NCBI RefSeq assembly: GCF_004023665.1
Contig: NZ_SAUF01000002.1
Location: 186,001-250,000 of the forward strand
Source: Afifella aestuarii
Lineage (GTDB): Bacteria > Pseudomonadota > Alphaproteobacteria > Rhizobiales > Afifellaceae
Direction: 5' to 3'
DNA: 64,000 bases
Made by a program: the position numbers and the translations under genes. Shown piece by piece: positions 1-8,272 of this stretch; the first letter of the stretch is position 1; the number at the start of each line of letters is the position of its first letter. Under the pieces are notes generated by a model. It was given only the letters and a program-made list of their open reading frames with translations, did no database searches and was not told the origin of the DNA.

Positions 1-659
1 GAGACGCGCGGATGCTCCACGAGCGGCGCGCCCGCTTCAAGGCCAAAGCCCGTGACCGTGTTGACGACGCCTGCCGGGAAACCGGCCTTTTCAAAGAGCG
101 TCATGAATTCGAGCGTCGAGGCGGAGGTGAATTCCGACGGCTTGATCACCGCCGCATTGCCGGCGGCAAGTGAGGCCGCGAGCTTCCACGCGAGCAGCAG
201 GAGCGGTGAGTTCCACGGCGTGATCATGCCGACGACGCCGAGCGGCTCGTAGCGGGTGAAATTGAAAATCCCGCCCTTGTCGGTCGGGATGACGGCGCCT
301 TCGATCTTGTCGGCGAGCCCGCCGTAATAGCGGTACCATTCGGCGAGATATTTCGTCTGCGAGAACATCTCCGCATAGAGCTTGCCGTTGTCGCGGACCT
401 CGATTTCCGCCAGCCGCTCCGCATCCGCCTCAATGTGCTCGGCGAGGCGGTAAAGCGCTTTGCCGCGTGCGGACGGGGTCAACGCGCTCCATTCATCGAA
501 GCCGGCCTCGGCCGCGGCAACGGCCTTTTCAATGTCGGATTTCCTACCGCGAGCGATCTCCGCCCAGGCGTCACCCGTATAGGGGTTCTTCGTCTCAAAC
601 CATTCGCCTTCGGCGGGATCGACAAAGCTCCCGCCGATGAAATGCCCGTAGCGCTGCAT
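1..659 (-). CDS. Aldehyde dehydrogenase, N-terminal part (cut by window edge)
   Basis: NAD(P)-dependent aldehyde dehydrogenase that would oxidise an aldehyde to its acid; 219 residues are visible. The N-terminal NAD-binding half has the family signature TPWN at residues 147-150 (Asn150 is the predicted oxyanion Asn) and the cofactor-contact KPSE at 173-176. The catalytic Cys and Glu lie beyond the window. ATG at 659 is preceded by GGGAGG at ideal spacing. It is transcribed divergently from the Liv-type importer. A TACAAT -10-like element at 728-733 sits inside the shared operator, so both directions are probably controlled together. The specific substrate is unknown; by context it is a step in the island's catabolic route. 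Confidence 0.93.
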   Translation of the reverse strand, partial: MQRYGHFIGGSFVDPAEGEWFETKNPYTGDAWAEIARGRKSDIEKAVAAAEAGFDEWSALTPSARGKALYRLAEHIEADAERLAEIEVRDNGKLYAEMFSQTKYLAEWYRYYGGLADKIEGAVIPTDKGGIFNFTRYEPLGVVGMITPWNSPLLLLAWKLAASLAAGNAAVIKPSEFTSASTLEFMTLFEKAGFPAGVVNTVTGFGLEAGAPLVEHPRV

Positions 660-723
660 CCTGACCTCCCATGTCGTGTGATCGTTGGGGCGAAATTGGC
701 AGAAACCGATCTCGACGTCCACG

Positions 724-740
724 TATGATTGTATGAGCAG
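724..740. promoter_or_regulatory. Operator A, candidate GntR site
   Basis: TATGATTGTATGAGCAG matches operator B in front of dctP at 16 of 17 positions. It is built as two TATGA units 8 bp apart. It lies just upstream of a -35-like TTGACG (748-753; 17 bp to AACACT at 771-776) for the liv operon and overlaps a TACAAT -10-like element for the divergent aldehyde dehydrogenase. Assignment to the GntR protein encoded at 12943-13653 is inference. Confidence 0.6.
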
Positions 741-788
741 TTTTCACTTGACGAGCGCGTTTGATGCCGCAACACTTCATTCAATAAG

Positions 789-797
789 ACAATCATA
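789..797. promoter_or_regulatory. Inverted half-operator near liv start
   Basis: ACAATCATA is the exact reverse complement of TATGATTGT at 724-732. The two arms flank the predicted liv -35/-10 region, as expected for repression by occlusion or looping. The copy lies 16 bp before the start codon of the binding-protein gene. Confidence 0.45.
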
Positions 798-812
798 GAG
801 TGGGAGGAAAAT

Positions 813-2138
813 ATGCACCGGAAAGGCAAGGGACCGACCGACTTTGCCGACGCAAGGTCGGCATCGCAGGAGAACTCCGTTTCGAAGAAGGGCGAGACCA
901 AGAGCCCGGCCAGCACGCCGAAGGGGCTTTCGCGTTTGGCTCTCAACCGGCGGCATTTCCTCGCCGCAGGCGCGGCGACGCTCGCGACGCCCTATCTTTC
1001 GAAGATCGCCCGTGCCCAGGGTTCCGACGTTAATGTCGGCGTGGTGGTGCCGCTGTCGGGCGCCAATGCGCAGTTCGGCGTCAATTCGCGCAACGGCATC
1101 CAGCTCGCTGCCGACCAGATCAACGACAATGGCGGCATCAAGGCTCTCGGCGGCGCCAAGATCAATCTCATCATCGCGGATTCGACGTCGACGCCAACCA
1201 ATGCGGCGACCGTCGGTCAGCGCCTGATCGCGCAGCAGAATGTCGTGGCGATCCTCGGCGCCTATGCCTCGTCGTTGTCGCTCGCTCTGTCGGAAGCGAC
1301 GGAAAGGCGCGACGTGCCGCTTCTCACCATGTCGTTCTCCGACATGATCACGGGCCGCGGCTTCAAGAACGTCTTCCAGATGATCTCCAAGGCGACGACG
1401 ATGGGCGCGGCGCAGTTGCGCGGTCCGGCGGGGGTGGCTGAAAAGGCCGGCAAGCCGTTGAAGTCGATCGCCATCATGTATGAGGACACGGCCTTCGGTA
1501 CGTCGCAGGCCGGCGGCCTCCGCGAGACCGCGGCCGAGCTCGGCATCGAGGTGGTGATGGATGAGGCTTATCCTCTCGGCATCACCGACGTCACGCCGCT
1601 GATCAACCAGCTGCGCGGCACGAATGCCGACGCGGTCTTCCCCTGTTCCTATCTGAATGACGGTGTGCAGATCATCCGCACGATGCGCCAGCAGGGCATC
1701 GACATGCCGGTGATCGGCGGGGCCGGCGGCTATGTCATCCCGGACTTCCGGGCGGCACTCGGCGAATATGCCGAAAACGTCTTCTCGGTGGCGCCGAGCA
1801 ATTACGATCTCGCCCCCGAACTGACGGACCCGTTCAAGGAGCGCTTTGGCTACTTCATGGTGCACGAAGCGATCGAGCACGCCGTCTGCCTCGACGTGCT
1901 TGCGAAGGCTCTTGAGATCTCGGGCGACACCGATTCCGATGCGCTCCGCGAGGCCTTGCGCAACAATCGCTTCGAAGGCGGATGGGCCGGCATCATCCCT
2001 GGCGGTGGGGTCGATTTCGACGAAACCGGTCTCAACACCCTCGCCAAGCCGATCATCGTGCAATGGCGTGGTGAGGATCTGGTGACGGTCTGGCCGGACG
2101 ATGTCGCCACGAAAGAGGCTGTGTGGGCCGGCAAATAG
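813..2138 (+). CDS. Liv-type ABC transporter substrate-binding protein
   Basis: Periplasmic binding protein of the branched-chain amino acid/amide (HAAT) family, 441 residues, that captures solute for the four-gene importer that follows. ATG has GGGAGGA 5 bp upstream. The first 44 residues form an unusually long polar n-region, followed by a twin-arginine-like signal (NRRHFL, 45-50, then a hydrophobic stretch ending ARAQ at about 66-69), so Tat export is likely. The mature part has the family pattern beginning VNVGVVVPLSG. Homologues of this type often bind amides, aromatic acids or short acids rather than leucine. Sharing operator A/B with a TRAP system suggests a carboxylate-like ligand, but that is inference. 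Confidence 0.93.
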   Translation: MHRKGKGPTDFADARSASQENSVSKKGETKSPASTPKGLSRLALNRRHFLAAGAATLATPYLSKIARAQGSDVNVGVVVPLSGANAQFGVNSRNGIQLAADQINDNGGIKALGGAKINLIIADSTSTPTNAATVGQRLIAQQNVVAILGAYASSLSLALSEATERRDVPLLTMSFSDMITGRGFKNVFQMISKATTMGAAQLRGPAGVAEKAGKPLKSIAIMYEDTAFGTSQAGGLRETAAELGIEVVMDEAYPLGITDVTPLINQLRGTNADAVFPCSYLNDGVQIIRTMRQQGIDMPVIGGAGGYVIPDFRAALGEYAENVFSVAPSNYDLAPELTDPFKERFGYFMVHEAIEHAVCLDVLAKALEISGDTDSDALREALRNNRFEGGWAGIIPGGGVDFDETGLNTLAKPIIVQWRGEDLVTVWPDDVATKEAVWAGK

Positions 2139-2180
2139 CCGGCGCCACCGCAAACGTTCAACATTTCGCTAGAGAGCTGC

Positions 2181-3041
2181 ATGGCCTTCATCCAAGCCGT
2201 GCTCGATGGGCTGATGATCGGCGGCGTTTACGCCGTCATCTCCATCGGGCTGACCCTGGTCTTCGGCGTCATGGGCATCGTCAACTTCGCGCAGGCGGAG
2301 TTTCTGACCCTTGGCATGTTCGTCGCGTATTTCGCCTGGAAGTTTCTCGGGCTCGATCCTCTGATCGGCTCGTTTTTATCCTTCGTGGTGATCTTCGGGC
2401 TCGGTGTCGTCGTCCAGATGACGCTCATCCAACGGGTTCTGAACGCCCCGCCGGTGGCGCAGATCTTCGTCACGGTCGGCCTGCTCATCGTCATTGAGAA
2501 CCTGACGCTGATCGTCTTCGGCTCTGATTTCCATTCGGTGACGACGAGCTATCAGACCTCGACCTTGCGGCTTGGGCCGCTGTTTATCGGCGTTCCCTAT
2601 CTCGCGGCCTTCCTGATGGCGCTTCTGTCGGCGGCGGCTCTCTGGCTCTTCACCAACAAGACCTGGTACGGGCGGGCGATGCGTGCGACCGCTCAGGATC
2701 CGATGGCGGCGAACCTGATGGGCATCAACGCCGATCGCATGCGCCAGATCGCCTTCGGCCTCGGCGTCGGCATGACGGCCTTTGGGGGCGCGGTGATCCT
2801 GCCTTACTTCACCGTGCATCCAACCGTCGGCCACCAGTTCGTCGTGCTCATGTTCACGGTCGTGGTGCTCGGCGGGCTCGGCAGCGTGGCGGGTGCGGTC
2901 GTCGGCGGTTTCGCTGTCGGCGTGATCCAGTCCGTCTCCACCCTGTTCTTCCCGATCCAGCTGCAAAACCTCGTCCTGTTCATCGTCTTCCTGACGGTGT
3001 TGGCGGTGCGGCCGACTGGACTTATTGGAGCGGCACGATGA
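2181..3041 (+). CDS. livH: ABC transporter permease, LivH type
   Basis: Inner-membrane permease of a HAAT-family importer, 286 residues with about eight hydrophobic segments. It has the family-typical N-terminal pattern DGLMIGGVYAVISIGLTLVF and the C-terminal GGLGSVAGAVVGG loop that contacts the ATPase. It starts 42 bp after the binding-protein gene and its stop overlaps the livM start by 4 bp (ATGA), which indicates translational coupling. It forms the channel with LivM and is energised by LivG/LivF. The symbol denotes family, not proven leucine transport. Confidence 0.93.
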   Translation: MAFIQAVLDGLMIGGVYAVISIGLTLVFGVMGIVNFAQAEFLTLGMFVAYFAWKFLGLDPLIGSFLSFVVIFGLGVVVQMTLIQRVLNAPPVAQIFVTVGLLIVIENLTLIVFGSDFHSVTTSYQTSTLRLGPLFIGVPYLAAFLMALLSAAALWLFTNKTWYGRAMRATAQDPMAANLMGINADRMRQIAFGLGVGMTAFGGAVILPYFTVHPTVGHQFVVLMFTVVVLGGLGSVAGAVVGGFAVGVIQSVSTLFFPIQLQNLVLFIVFLTVLAVRPTGLIGAAR

Positions 3042-4009
3042 AATGGTGGATTGCCGGTGCGGTGGTCCTCGTGGCCGCCGCCATTGTCCCGACGTTTCTC
3101 GATCCGACCGGTTATGCGATCCGCGTCCTGACGCTCGCCCTTCTCTTTGCGGCGCTCGGTCAGGCCTGGAACATCGTTGGCGGTCTCGCCAATCAGATCT
3201 CGCTCGGCCACGCCGCCTTCTTCGGGCTCGGGGCCTACACCTCGACGATCCTTCTGATCAATTTCGGCCTGTCGCCGTGGATCGGCATGCTGGCGGGCGC
3301 GGCGATCGCCGCGGTTGCAGCCTATCTCCTGAGCTTCCCGACGATGAAGCTGCGTGGGCATTATTTCGCGCTGGCGACGCTCGCCTTCAGCGAAGTGCTG
3401 CGCGTGATTGCGGGCTCCTGGACATCGGTGACGGGCGGGCCTGTCGGTCTTTCCGTGCCGTTCTCTCCGGACAGCTTCTGGCTTCTGCAGTTCAAAAGCA
3501 CGATGCCCTATTACTACATCATGCTGGGCGCGCTCGTCGTCATCTCAGGCGTCTTCCTTTGGGTGCGCCACAGCAGCCTCGGCTACCGGCTGCGCGCTTT
3601 GAAGGAGAATCCGGAGGCCGCCGAAGTGGTCGGCGTCAACACCACGCAGGTGAAGATCACAGCGGCCGTCATTTCCGCCGCGCTCACGGCGACCCTCGGC
3701 ACGCTCTATGCCCAGTTCACCTATTTCTTTGATCCGGAGGCGGTGTTCGGCATCATCCCGATCTCGGTGCGTGCGGCGATCATCGCCATTCTGGGCGGTG
3801 CCGGAACGGTGGTGGGGCCGATCATCGGCGCCTTCCTGATCGTGCCGATGGAGGAAATGGCGAATGTGCTCCTCTCCTCGCGCGGCGCCGGCCTGTCGCA
3901 GCTCGCTTTCGGCGTGATGCTGATCGCCATCATCCTGATCGAACCGCGCGGCATCCTCGCTCTGATCACCAACGGCGTCTCTCGCCTTCGCCGGAGGAAG
4001 TCGTCATGA
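3038..4009 (+). CDS. livM: ABC transporter permease, LivM type
   Basis: Second permease of the importer, 323 residues. Repeated hydrophobic segments and the conserved LGHAAFFGLGAYT region (about residues 63-75) are typical of LivM. The C-terminal GGAGTVVGPIIGA motif (about 262-274) is the ATPase-contact loop. The start overlaps livH by 4 bp and the stop overlaps livG by 4 bp. A charged RRRK tail precedes the stop. Nothing in the permease pair reveals the substrate. Confidence 0.93.
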   Translation: MKWWIAGAVVLVAAAIVPTFLDPTGYAIRVLTLALLFAALGQAWNIVGGLANQISLGHAAFFGLGAYTSTILLINFGLSPWIGMLAGAAIAAVAAYLLSFPTMKLRGHYFALATLAFSEVLRVIAGSWTSVTGGPVGLSVPFSPDSFWLLQFKSTMPYYYIMLGALVVISGVFLWVRHSSLGYRLRALKENPEAAEVVGVNTTQVKITAAVISAALTATLGTLYAQFTYFFDPEAVFGIIPISVRAAIIAILGGAGTVVGPIIGAFLIVPMEEMANVLLSSRGAGLSQLAFGVMLIAIILIEPRGILALITNGVSRLRRRKSS

Positions 4010-4728
4010 GACAGGCGATCCTCGAAGTCGATGGCATCAGCAAGCATTTCGGGGGCCTGGCGGCCCTCGACAGCGTGTCCTTCGATGTCGCTCCCGGCGA
4101 GATCGTCGGTCTGATCGGTCCAAACGGCGCCGGAAAATCGACGCTCTTCAGCACGCTCGTCGGTCTCCACAAGCCGACGGACGGCATCGTCCGGCTCGAA
4201 GGCGAGGACATCACCGGTCTGAAGCCGCACAAGGTGGCTGCGCGCGGTCTCACGAAGACCTTTCAGAATGTCGCCCTCTTCATGGAGGCGACGGTGCTCG
4301 ACAATGTCCTGATTGGCGGCCTTCTTCGGGCCAATGTCCATGATGCGCGTGAGCTCGCAAAAACCTGCCTCGCACGGGTGGGCCTTGCCGAGATCGCGGG
4401 CAAGAAGGCGGCCGACCTTTCCTTTCCCGAACGTGCCCGGGTGGAAGTGGCGCGCGCTCTGGCGACGAAGCCGAAGGGGCTTCTCCTCGACGAGGTGATG
4501 GCGGCGCTCAACCGCGTGGAGATGGAGGAGATCATGGATCTCATCCGTTCCTTGAGCCGCGACGGTCTCGCCGTCGTCGTCGTCGAGCATCACATGCACG
4601 CCATCATGACGCTGTGCGAGCGCATCGTCGTTTTGAACTTCGGCAAGAAGATCGCCGAAGGTTCGCCCGAAGAGATTGCGAGACATCCGGAGGTCGTGCG
4701 GGCCTATCTCGGACAGGAATATGAATGA
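4006..4728 (+). CDS. livG: ABC transporter ATPase, LivG type
   Basis: Cytoplasmic ATPase of the importer, 240 residues. Walker A is GPNGAGKS (38-45), the Q-loop Gln is at 87, Walker B LLLDE at 159-163 and the H-loop EHH at 194-196. The ABC signature is divergent, LSFPE (138-142) instead of LSGGQ, and the D-loop region reads DEVMAALN. Variants like these occur in LivG proteins, whose partner LivF keeps the canonical motif. The 4-bp overlap with livM and the next gene starting within 12 bp make this one transcription unit. Confidence 0.93.
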   Translation: MRQAILEVDGISKHFGGLAALDSVSFDVAPGEIVGLIGPNGAGKSTLFSTLVGLHKPTDGIVRLEGEDITGLKPHKVAARGLTKTFQNVALFMEATVLDNVLIGGLLRANVHDARELAKTCLARVGLAEIAGKKAADLSFPERARVEVARALATKPKGLLLDEVMAALNRVEMEEIMDLIRSLSRDGLAVVVVEHHMHAIMTLCERIVVLNFGKKIAEGSPEEIARHPEVVRAYLGQEYE

Positions 4729-4738
4729 GGTCGGCAAA

Positions 4739-5464
4739 ATGAGCGACACGACACCCACTCTCCTGTCGATCGAAGATGTGCATGCGGGATATGACGGTTC
4801 AGATGTTCTGCACGGCGTCAGCCTCGACGTGCATGCCGGCGAGTTCGTCTGCGTCATCGGTGCCAATACGGCTGGCAAGAGCACGCTTCTGCGCACCATT
4901 TCGCGGCTCGTGCCGAAGTCGCGTGGGCGCATCACCTTCGACGGCACGGATCTGATGTCGCTGAAAGCGCATGAGATCCCGAAGCTCGGCATCGCCCATG
5001 TGCCCGAGGGGCGGCATGTCTTTCCGGACATGACGGTGGAGGAAAACCTCCTGCTCGGAGCTTACACGCTGCGCCAGGACCCCGTTTACAAGGAGCGCCT
5101 GGAAAAGGCCTTCACCCTCTTTCCGCGCCTCAAGGAGCGGCGGCGGCAATGGGCCGGAACGCTGTCGGGCGGCGAGCAGCAGATGGTCGTCCTTGGCCGC
5201 GCCATGATGCTCAATCTGCGCCTTCTCATCCTCGACGAGCCGAGCCATGGTCTCGCGCCGATCGTCGTCGACGAAGTTCACGATGCCCTCGTCAAGATCC
5301 ACGAAGCGGGGACCTCGATCCTGCTCGTGGAGCAGAACACCTCGCTCGCCCTCTCGGTCGCCTCGCGCGGCTATGTGCTGGAATCCGGCGAGATCGTTCT
5401 GGCCGAATCCGCCAAGGCGCTGCACGACGATCCGAAGGTGCGTGAGGCCTATCTCGGGCTCTGA
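4739..5464 (+). CDS. livF: ABC transporter ATPase, LivF type
   Basis: Second ATPase of the importer, 241 residues. Walker A is GANTAGKS (41-48; most LivF proteins have GANGAGKS, but the P-loop consensus holds), the signature is LSGGEQQM, Walker B LLILDEP, and the H-loop region VEQN. I chose ATG 4739 because GAGG lies 8 bp before it; an in-frame ATG at 4721 overlaps the livG stop and is the alternative. It is the last gene of the liv operon and is followed by a strong palindromic hairpin. Confidence 0.92.
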   Translation: MSDTTPTLLSIEDVHAGYDGSDVLHGVSLDVHAGEFVCVIGANTAGKSTLLRTISRLVPKSRGRITFDGTDLMSLKAHEIPKLGIAHVPEGRHVFPDMTVEENLLLGAYTLRQDPVYKERLEKAFTLFPRLKERRRQWAGTLSGGEQQMVVLGRAMMLNLRLLILDEPSHGLAPIVVDEVHDALVKIHEAGTSILLVEQNTSLALSVASRGYVLESGEIVLAESAKALHDDPKVREAYLGL

Positions 5465-5484
5465 ACGCGCTCACCGTATCCGAC

Positions 5485-5511
5485 AAAAAACGGGCGCCCG
5501 CGGGCGCCCGT
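5485..5511 (-). terminator. Intrinsic terminator between livF and the lactonase-like gene
   Basis: A perfect 20-bp palindrome of CGGGCGCCCG units (5491-5510) is preceded by six A residues, which become a U-tract on the minus strand. This ends the minus-strand transcript. On the plus strand the hairpin is followed only by TTT, so it may also end the liv operon, less efficiently. Confidence 0.8.
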
Positions 5512-5539
5512 TTGCCGTTCGGGAAGAGGGGAGGATCTC

Positions 5540-6349
5540 TTACCCTGCCGGCTCTTTCGGGTCGGCGTCGAGGCGCACGACGACGCCTTCAAGGCCCGAA
5601 CTCGGGGCTGGGTAGCGGTCGAGAATGATCGGGTCGTGCCCTGGAATGACGTTCGAGCGATCGCTCGCGAGCTCCCAGAGCCGGTCATAGCCCTCAAGCG
5701 TCGCAGCAAGGCTGTGCAGCACCGGAAAGGCGCGGCCCTCGTTCATATTGGCATAGAAATGGCTGGCATCGGAGGCGACGACGAGCCAGCCGCGCCGCGT
5801 CCAGACCCGGACCACCTGCAGCCCTTTGGAATGGCCGCCGACATGATGGACGCTGATGCCGGGTGCGATCTCCGAAGCGCCGTCGTGGAACTTGACGCGG
5901 CCGGCAAAGACCTTGCGCACCATCGCCACCACATCCTCTTCCTCGAAGGGGAGCTTGAGCGCGCCGTGGCACATGCAGCGGCCGGTCGAATACGCCATCT
6001 CTGCGTCCTGCAGATGGTAGTGCGCATTCGGGAAGAGATCGTAATTGCCGCAATGGTCGTAGTGCATATGCGAGATGATGACGTCTTCGATCCCGTCCGG
6101 ATCGATGCCGATCGTCTTCAGGCCCTCGCCGGGCGAGCGAAGGAACTGCCGCTTGCGCTTTTCCGCCATCGCCGCATCGAAGCCGGTATCGACGATGAAG
6201 GTGCGGCCGTTGCCCTTGATCGCCCAGACGAAATAGTCGAGCGGCATCGGCACGTCATGCGGATCGCCGCCGACGAAATTGTGCGCGGCGGTCGCGGCCG
6301 GATTGTGCGCATAGCGGACCGCGTAGACCTCATAAGGTTCAGGTGTCAT
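5540..6349 (-). CDS. Metallo-beta-lactamase-fold hydrolase, AHL-lactonase-like
   Basis: Cytoplasmic zinc hydrolase, 269 residues, of the N-acyl-homoserine-lactonase-like branch (AttM/AiiB type by overall architecture). The metal-binding motif is HMHYDHCG (94-101), with further ligands His173 (GGHSKG), Asp194 (VASDA) and His238 (PGHDP), so the dinuclear site is complete. ATG is preceded by GGGAGGAAAG. It lies downstream of an alpha/beta hydrolase in a catabolic cluster, so it more likely opens a pathway lactone than quenches signalling; the true substrate is unknown. Nearby there is no luxI/luxR pair. Confidence 0.85.
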   Translation of the reverse strand: MTPEPYEVYAVRYAHNPAATAAHNFVGGDPHDVPMPLDYFVWAIKGNGRTFIVDTGFDAAMAEKRKRQFLRSPGEGLKTIGIDPDGIEDVIISHMHYDHCGNYDLFPNAHYHLQDAEMAYSTGRCMCHGALKLPFEEEDVVAMVRKVFAGRVKFHDGASEIAPGISVHHVGGHSKGLQVVRVWTRRGWLVVASDASHFYANMNEGRAFPVLHSLAATLEGYDRLWELASDRSNVIPGHDPIILDRYPAPSSGLEGVVVRLDADPKEPAG

Positions 6350-6444
6350 CTTTCCTCCCTTCCGACCGGCCGCGCTCTTGTTGTTCGGTGGGGCGCGGGC
6401 CGGTTCCTGTGCATGGGTGACCGCGTTTGGCGGGGTGAGGGCGG

Positions 6445-7287
6445 TCAGTCGGCCTCCATCACCTCAAGTTCCGGCAGAAGATACTGACGGAAGAGGGCAT
6501 AGTTCTCGATCATCGGGAAGTGGCCCATGCCTTCCATCTCGGTGTAGCGGCAGCCGGGAATGGCGGCGGCCACTTTCTCCGTCATCGCCGGCGTGCACGA
6601 ATAATCGTAGCTGCCGGTGAGAAGGCTCACCTTGCACTTGGCGGTGTCGATCGTCTTCACATGTTCGCGGGCATCGAAATCGAAGCTGTAGAACATGACG
6701 TCGCCGCGATAGACGCCGGGGCCGGACTGCGCGTAGTACCACCAATTGTCGCGCTTGCCCTCTTCGGGGCTTTGCGGCGCGTTGAGGCCGAACGTGTAGG
6801 TGGCGACGAGTTCGCCGCCATGCACGGCCGGATGCAGCAGGAATTCGTTGTAGCGGCCGGGCGCGTGCGCGGCGCTTTCGAGCCCGATGATGCCACGGAT
6901 CTCGTCCTGGAAGTCGCTAGCGACCCTGAGCACGATGGCCCCGCCCATGGAGCAACCCATGACCACGGGACGGTCGAGCTGGAGACCCTTCCATAGGGCT
7001 TCGATGGTCGCGAGATACTCTTCCGTCTTGAGCTCGTAGGATTCCAGCCACCATTCGTCCGGCGGGTCGGAGCGGCCATGCCGGGGCATGTCGAAGCAAA
7101 CGACCCGAAACCGGCGCGTCACCTCTTCGTCGTTGAGGAGATGGCGGAACTGGCGGCTGTCGGCCCCGGCGGTATGCAGGCAGAGGAGGGGGATGCCCTC
7201 ACCGGCTTCTTCCACATAGATGCGGTGGTTGCGGCCTTGGATCGCCACATTGAGGTAGCGGCCGACGATCGGTTCGAATTCAGGCAT
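6445..7287 (-). CDS. Alpha/beta-fold hydrolase
   Basis: Serine hydrolase of 280 residues. The nucleophile elbow is GCSMGG (Ser113), with probable acid Asp228 (TGSYDYS) and His256 (MGHFPM), a complete triad. An oxyanion-hole LHTAG segment is at 37-41. The length and pattern resemble enol-lactonase or meta-cleavage-product hydrolases. GGGGAAAGAGC precedes the ATG. The start overlaps the end of the SCP2-like gene by 8 bp, so the two are co-translated. With the lactonase-like enzyme just downstream this suggests consecutive hydrolytic steps; the substrate is unknown. Confidence 0.88.
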   Translation of the reverse strand: MPEFEPIVGRYLNVAIQGRNHRIYVEEAGEGIPLLCLHTAGADSRQFRHLLNDEEVTRRFRVVCFDMPRHGRSDPPDEWWLESYELKTEEYLATIEALWKGLQLDRPVVMGCSMGGAIVLRVASDFQDEIRGIIGLESAAHAPGRYNEFLLHPAVHGGELVATYTFGLNAPQSPEEGKRDNWWYYAQSGPGVYRGDVMFYSFDFDAREHVKTIDTAKCKVSLLTGSYDYSCTPAMTEKVAAAIPGCRYTEMEGMGHFPMIENYALFRQYLLPELEVMEAD

Positions 7288-7678
7288 GCTCTTTCCCCAC
7301 CTTCTGCATCAGGCCCATCATGCGGTGCAGGGCACGCGCGTTCTGCATCGCCACGAGCGTGTCGCCTTCGAGAACGAATTCCGGCACGCGCATGATCATG
7401 GCGAAGATGTCGTGGTAGAGCGGCGGCGGCGTCTCGCTCAAAAAGCGTTGCCACAGCTCCATCGGGGCGCGGATCTCAAATTGCGTGGGGACGTCGAAGC
7501 CGGGGGCCGGCAGGATTTTTTCGATCTTGCCCTGGCGCACCCGCAAGACGTAGCGGCGCTCGCCAAAGGTGATGCCCATATCGACGTCGAACTTGCCGCC
7601 GATGATGGCAAGCTCTCGGTCTGAGGCGACCCTGTCGGCAAAGGCGGCCATCCAATCCGGGTCAGGAAATTCAGCCAT
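7280..7678 (-). CDS. Small SCP2-like (sterol-carrier fold) protein
   Basis: A 132-residue soluble protein. The central part (IIGGKFDVDMGITFGERRYVL and following) has the strand pattern and dipeptide spacing of SCP2-type lipid-binding domains, but I recognise it only as a family resemblance. There is no signal peptide or catalytic motif. It overlaps the downstream hydrolase by 8 bp, which ties it functionally to that enzyme, perhaps as a binding or activating partner for a hydrophobic substrate. The start has GGA 7 bp upstream. Confidence 0.65.
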   Translation of the reverse strand: MAEFPDPDWMAAFADRVASDRELAIIGGKFDVDMGITFGERRYVLRVRQGKIEKILPAPGFDVPTQFEIRAPMELWQRFLSETPPPLYHDIFAMIMRVPEFVLEGDTLVAMQNARALHRMMGLMQKVGKEHA

Positions 7679-7751
7679 TTCGGTATCCTTGTCGTCGAAG
7701 GCGGGCCGGGGCAGGGCCTCTGGCTCGCCAGGTCGGAGCCTCGCGCATAAG

Positions 7752-7785
7752 AAGGCGGCGCGAACTCTTCTGAGCCGCGCCGCTT
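7752..7785 (-). terminator. Possible hairpin terminator after the cupin gene
   Basis: AAGGCGGCGCG and CGCGCCGCTT pair into a stem with one bulged G, directly after the cupin stop codon on the minus strand. The downstream U-tract is weak (TTCTT), so it may attenuate rather than end transcription into the SCP2-like gene. Confidence 0.4.
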
Positions 7786-7789
7786 GCCT

Positions 7790-8185
7790 TTACGCGCCGT
7801 ATTGCTCGTCGGTGACGTGCTCCAGCCATTCGACGACGACGCCGTCATGGCCTTCCTGCATGGAGATGTGGGTCATCATCGTGTTGGGACCCGCACCATG
7901 CCAATGCTTCTCGCCGGGCGGGATCCAGATGACGTCGCCGGCCCGGATCTCCTGGATCGGCCCGTCCCATTTCTGGATGCGGCCGGTGCCCGCGGTGACG
8001 TAAAGCGTCTGCCCCATCGGATGCGTGTGCCAGGCCGTGCGGGACCCCGGCTCGAACATGACCACGTTCGACTTCAAAAGCGCCGGCTCAGGCGCCTCGA
8101 TGATCGGGTCCTGCCAGACATTGCCCGTGAAGGATTTTGCCGGTGCCTTGCGGGTCGGCAGAGTTCCAAGACGTCTGATCTCCAT
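7790..8185 (-). CDS. Small single-domain cupin
   Basis: A 131-residue cupin. Motif 1 has His53, His55 and Gln59 (HTHPMGQ, 53-59) and motif 2 has GDVIWIPPGEKHWHG with His94/His96, enough for a mononuclear metal site. Proteins of this type act as dioxygenases, isomerases or lactone-processing helpers; the reaction is not predictable. ATG 8185 was chosen over an upstream in-frame start because GGAGAGGAG lies directly in front. It follows dctM by 87 bp and is probably on the TRAP transcript. Confidence 0.88.
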   Translation of the reverse strand: MEIRRLGTLPTRKAPAKSFTGNVWQDPIIEAPEPALLKSNVVMFEPGSRTAWHTHPMGQTLYVTAGTGRIQKWDGPIQEIRAGDVIWIPPGEKHWHGAGPNTMMTHISMQEGHDGVVVEWLEHVTDEQYGA

Positions 8186-8272
8186 ATTTCTCCTCTCCTT
8201 GATGTCGGCCGTTTCGTCCGGCCTGGTCTCCCGCCTTGGCGGGTCGTTCGTTGAGCGGTGGGGCGGCACGCC

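Noticed and set aside
777-2153. 458-codon open frame antisense to the binding-protein gene
   Set aside because: Arg/His/Asp-rich composition typical of GC-driven shadow frames; no ribosome site or family pattern, and the opposite strand carries a clear gene.
5540-6349. Quorum-quenching gene as sole role of the lactonase-like enzyme
   Set aside because: No luxI/luxR homologue in the window and the gene lies in a catabolic cluster; the signal-degrading role cannot be supported.
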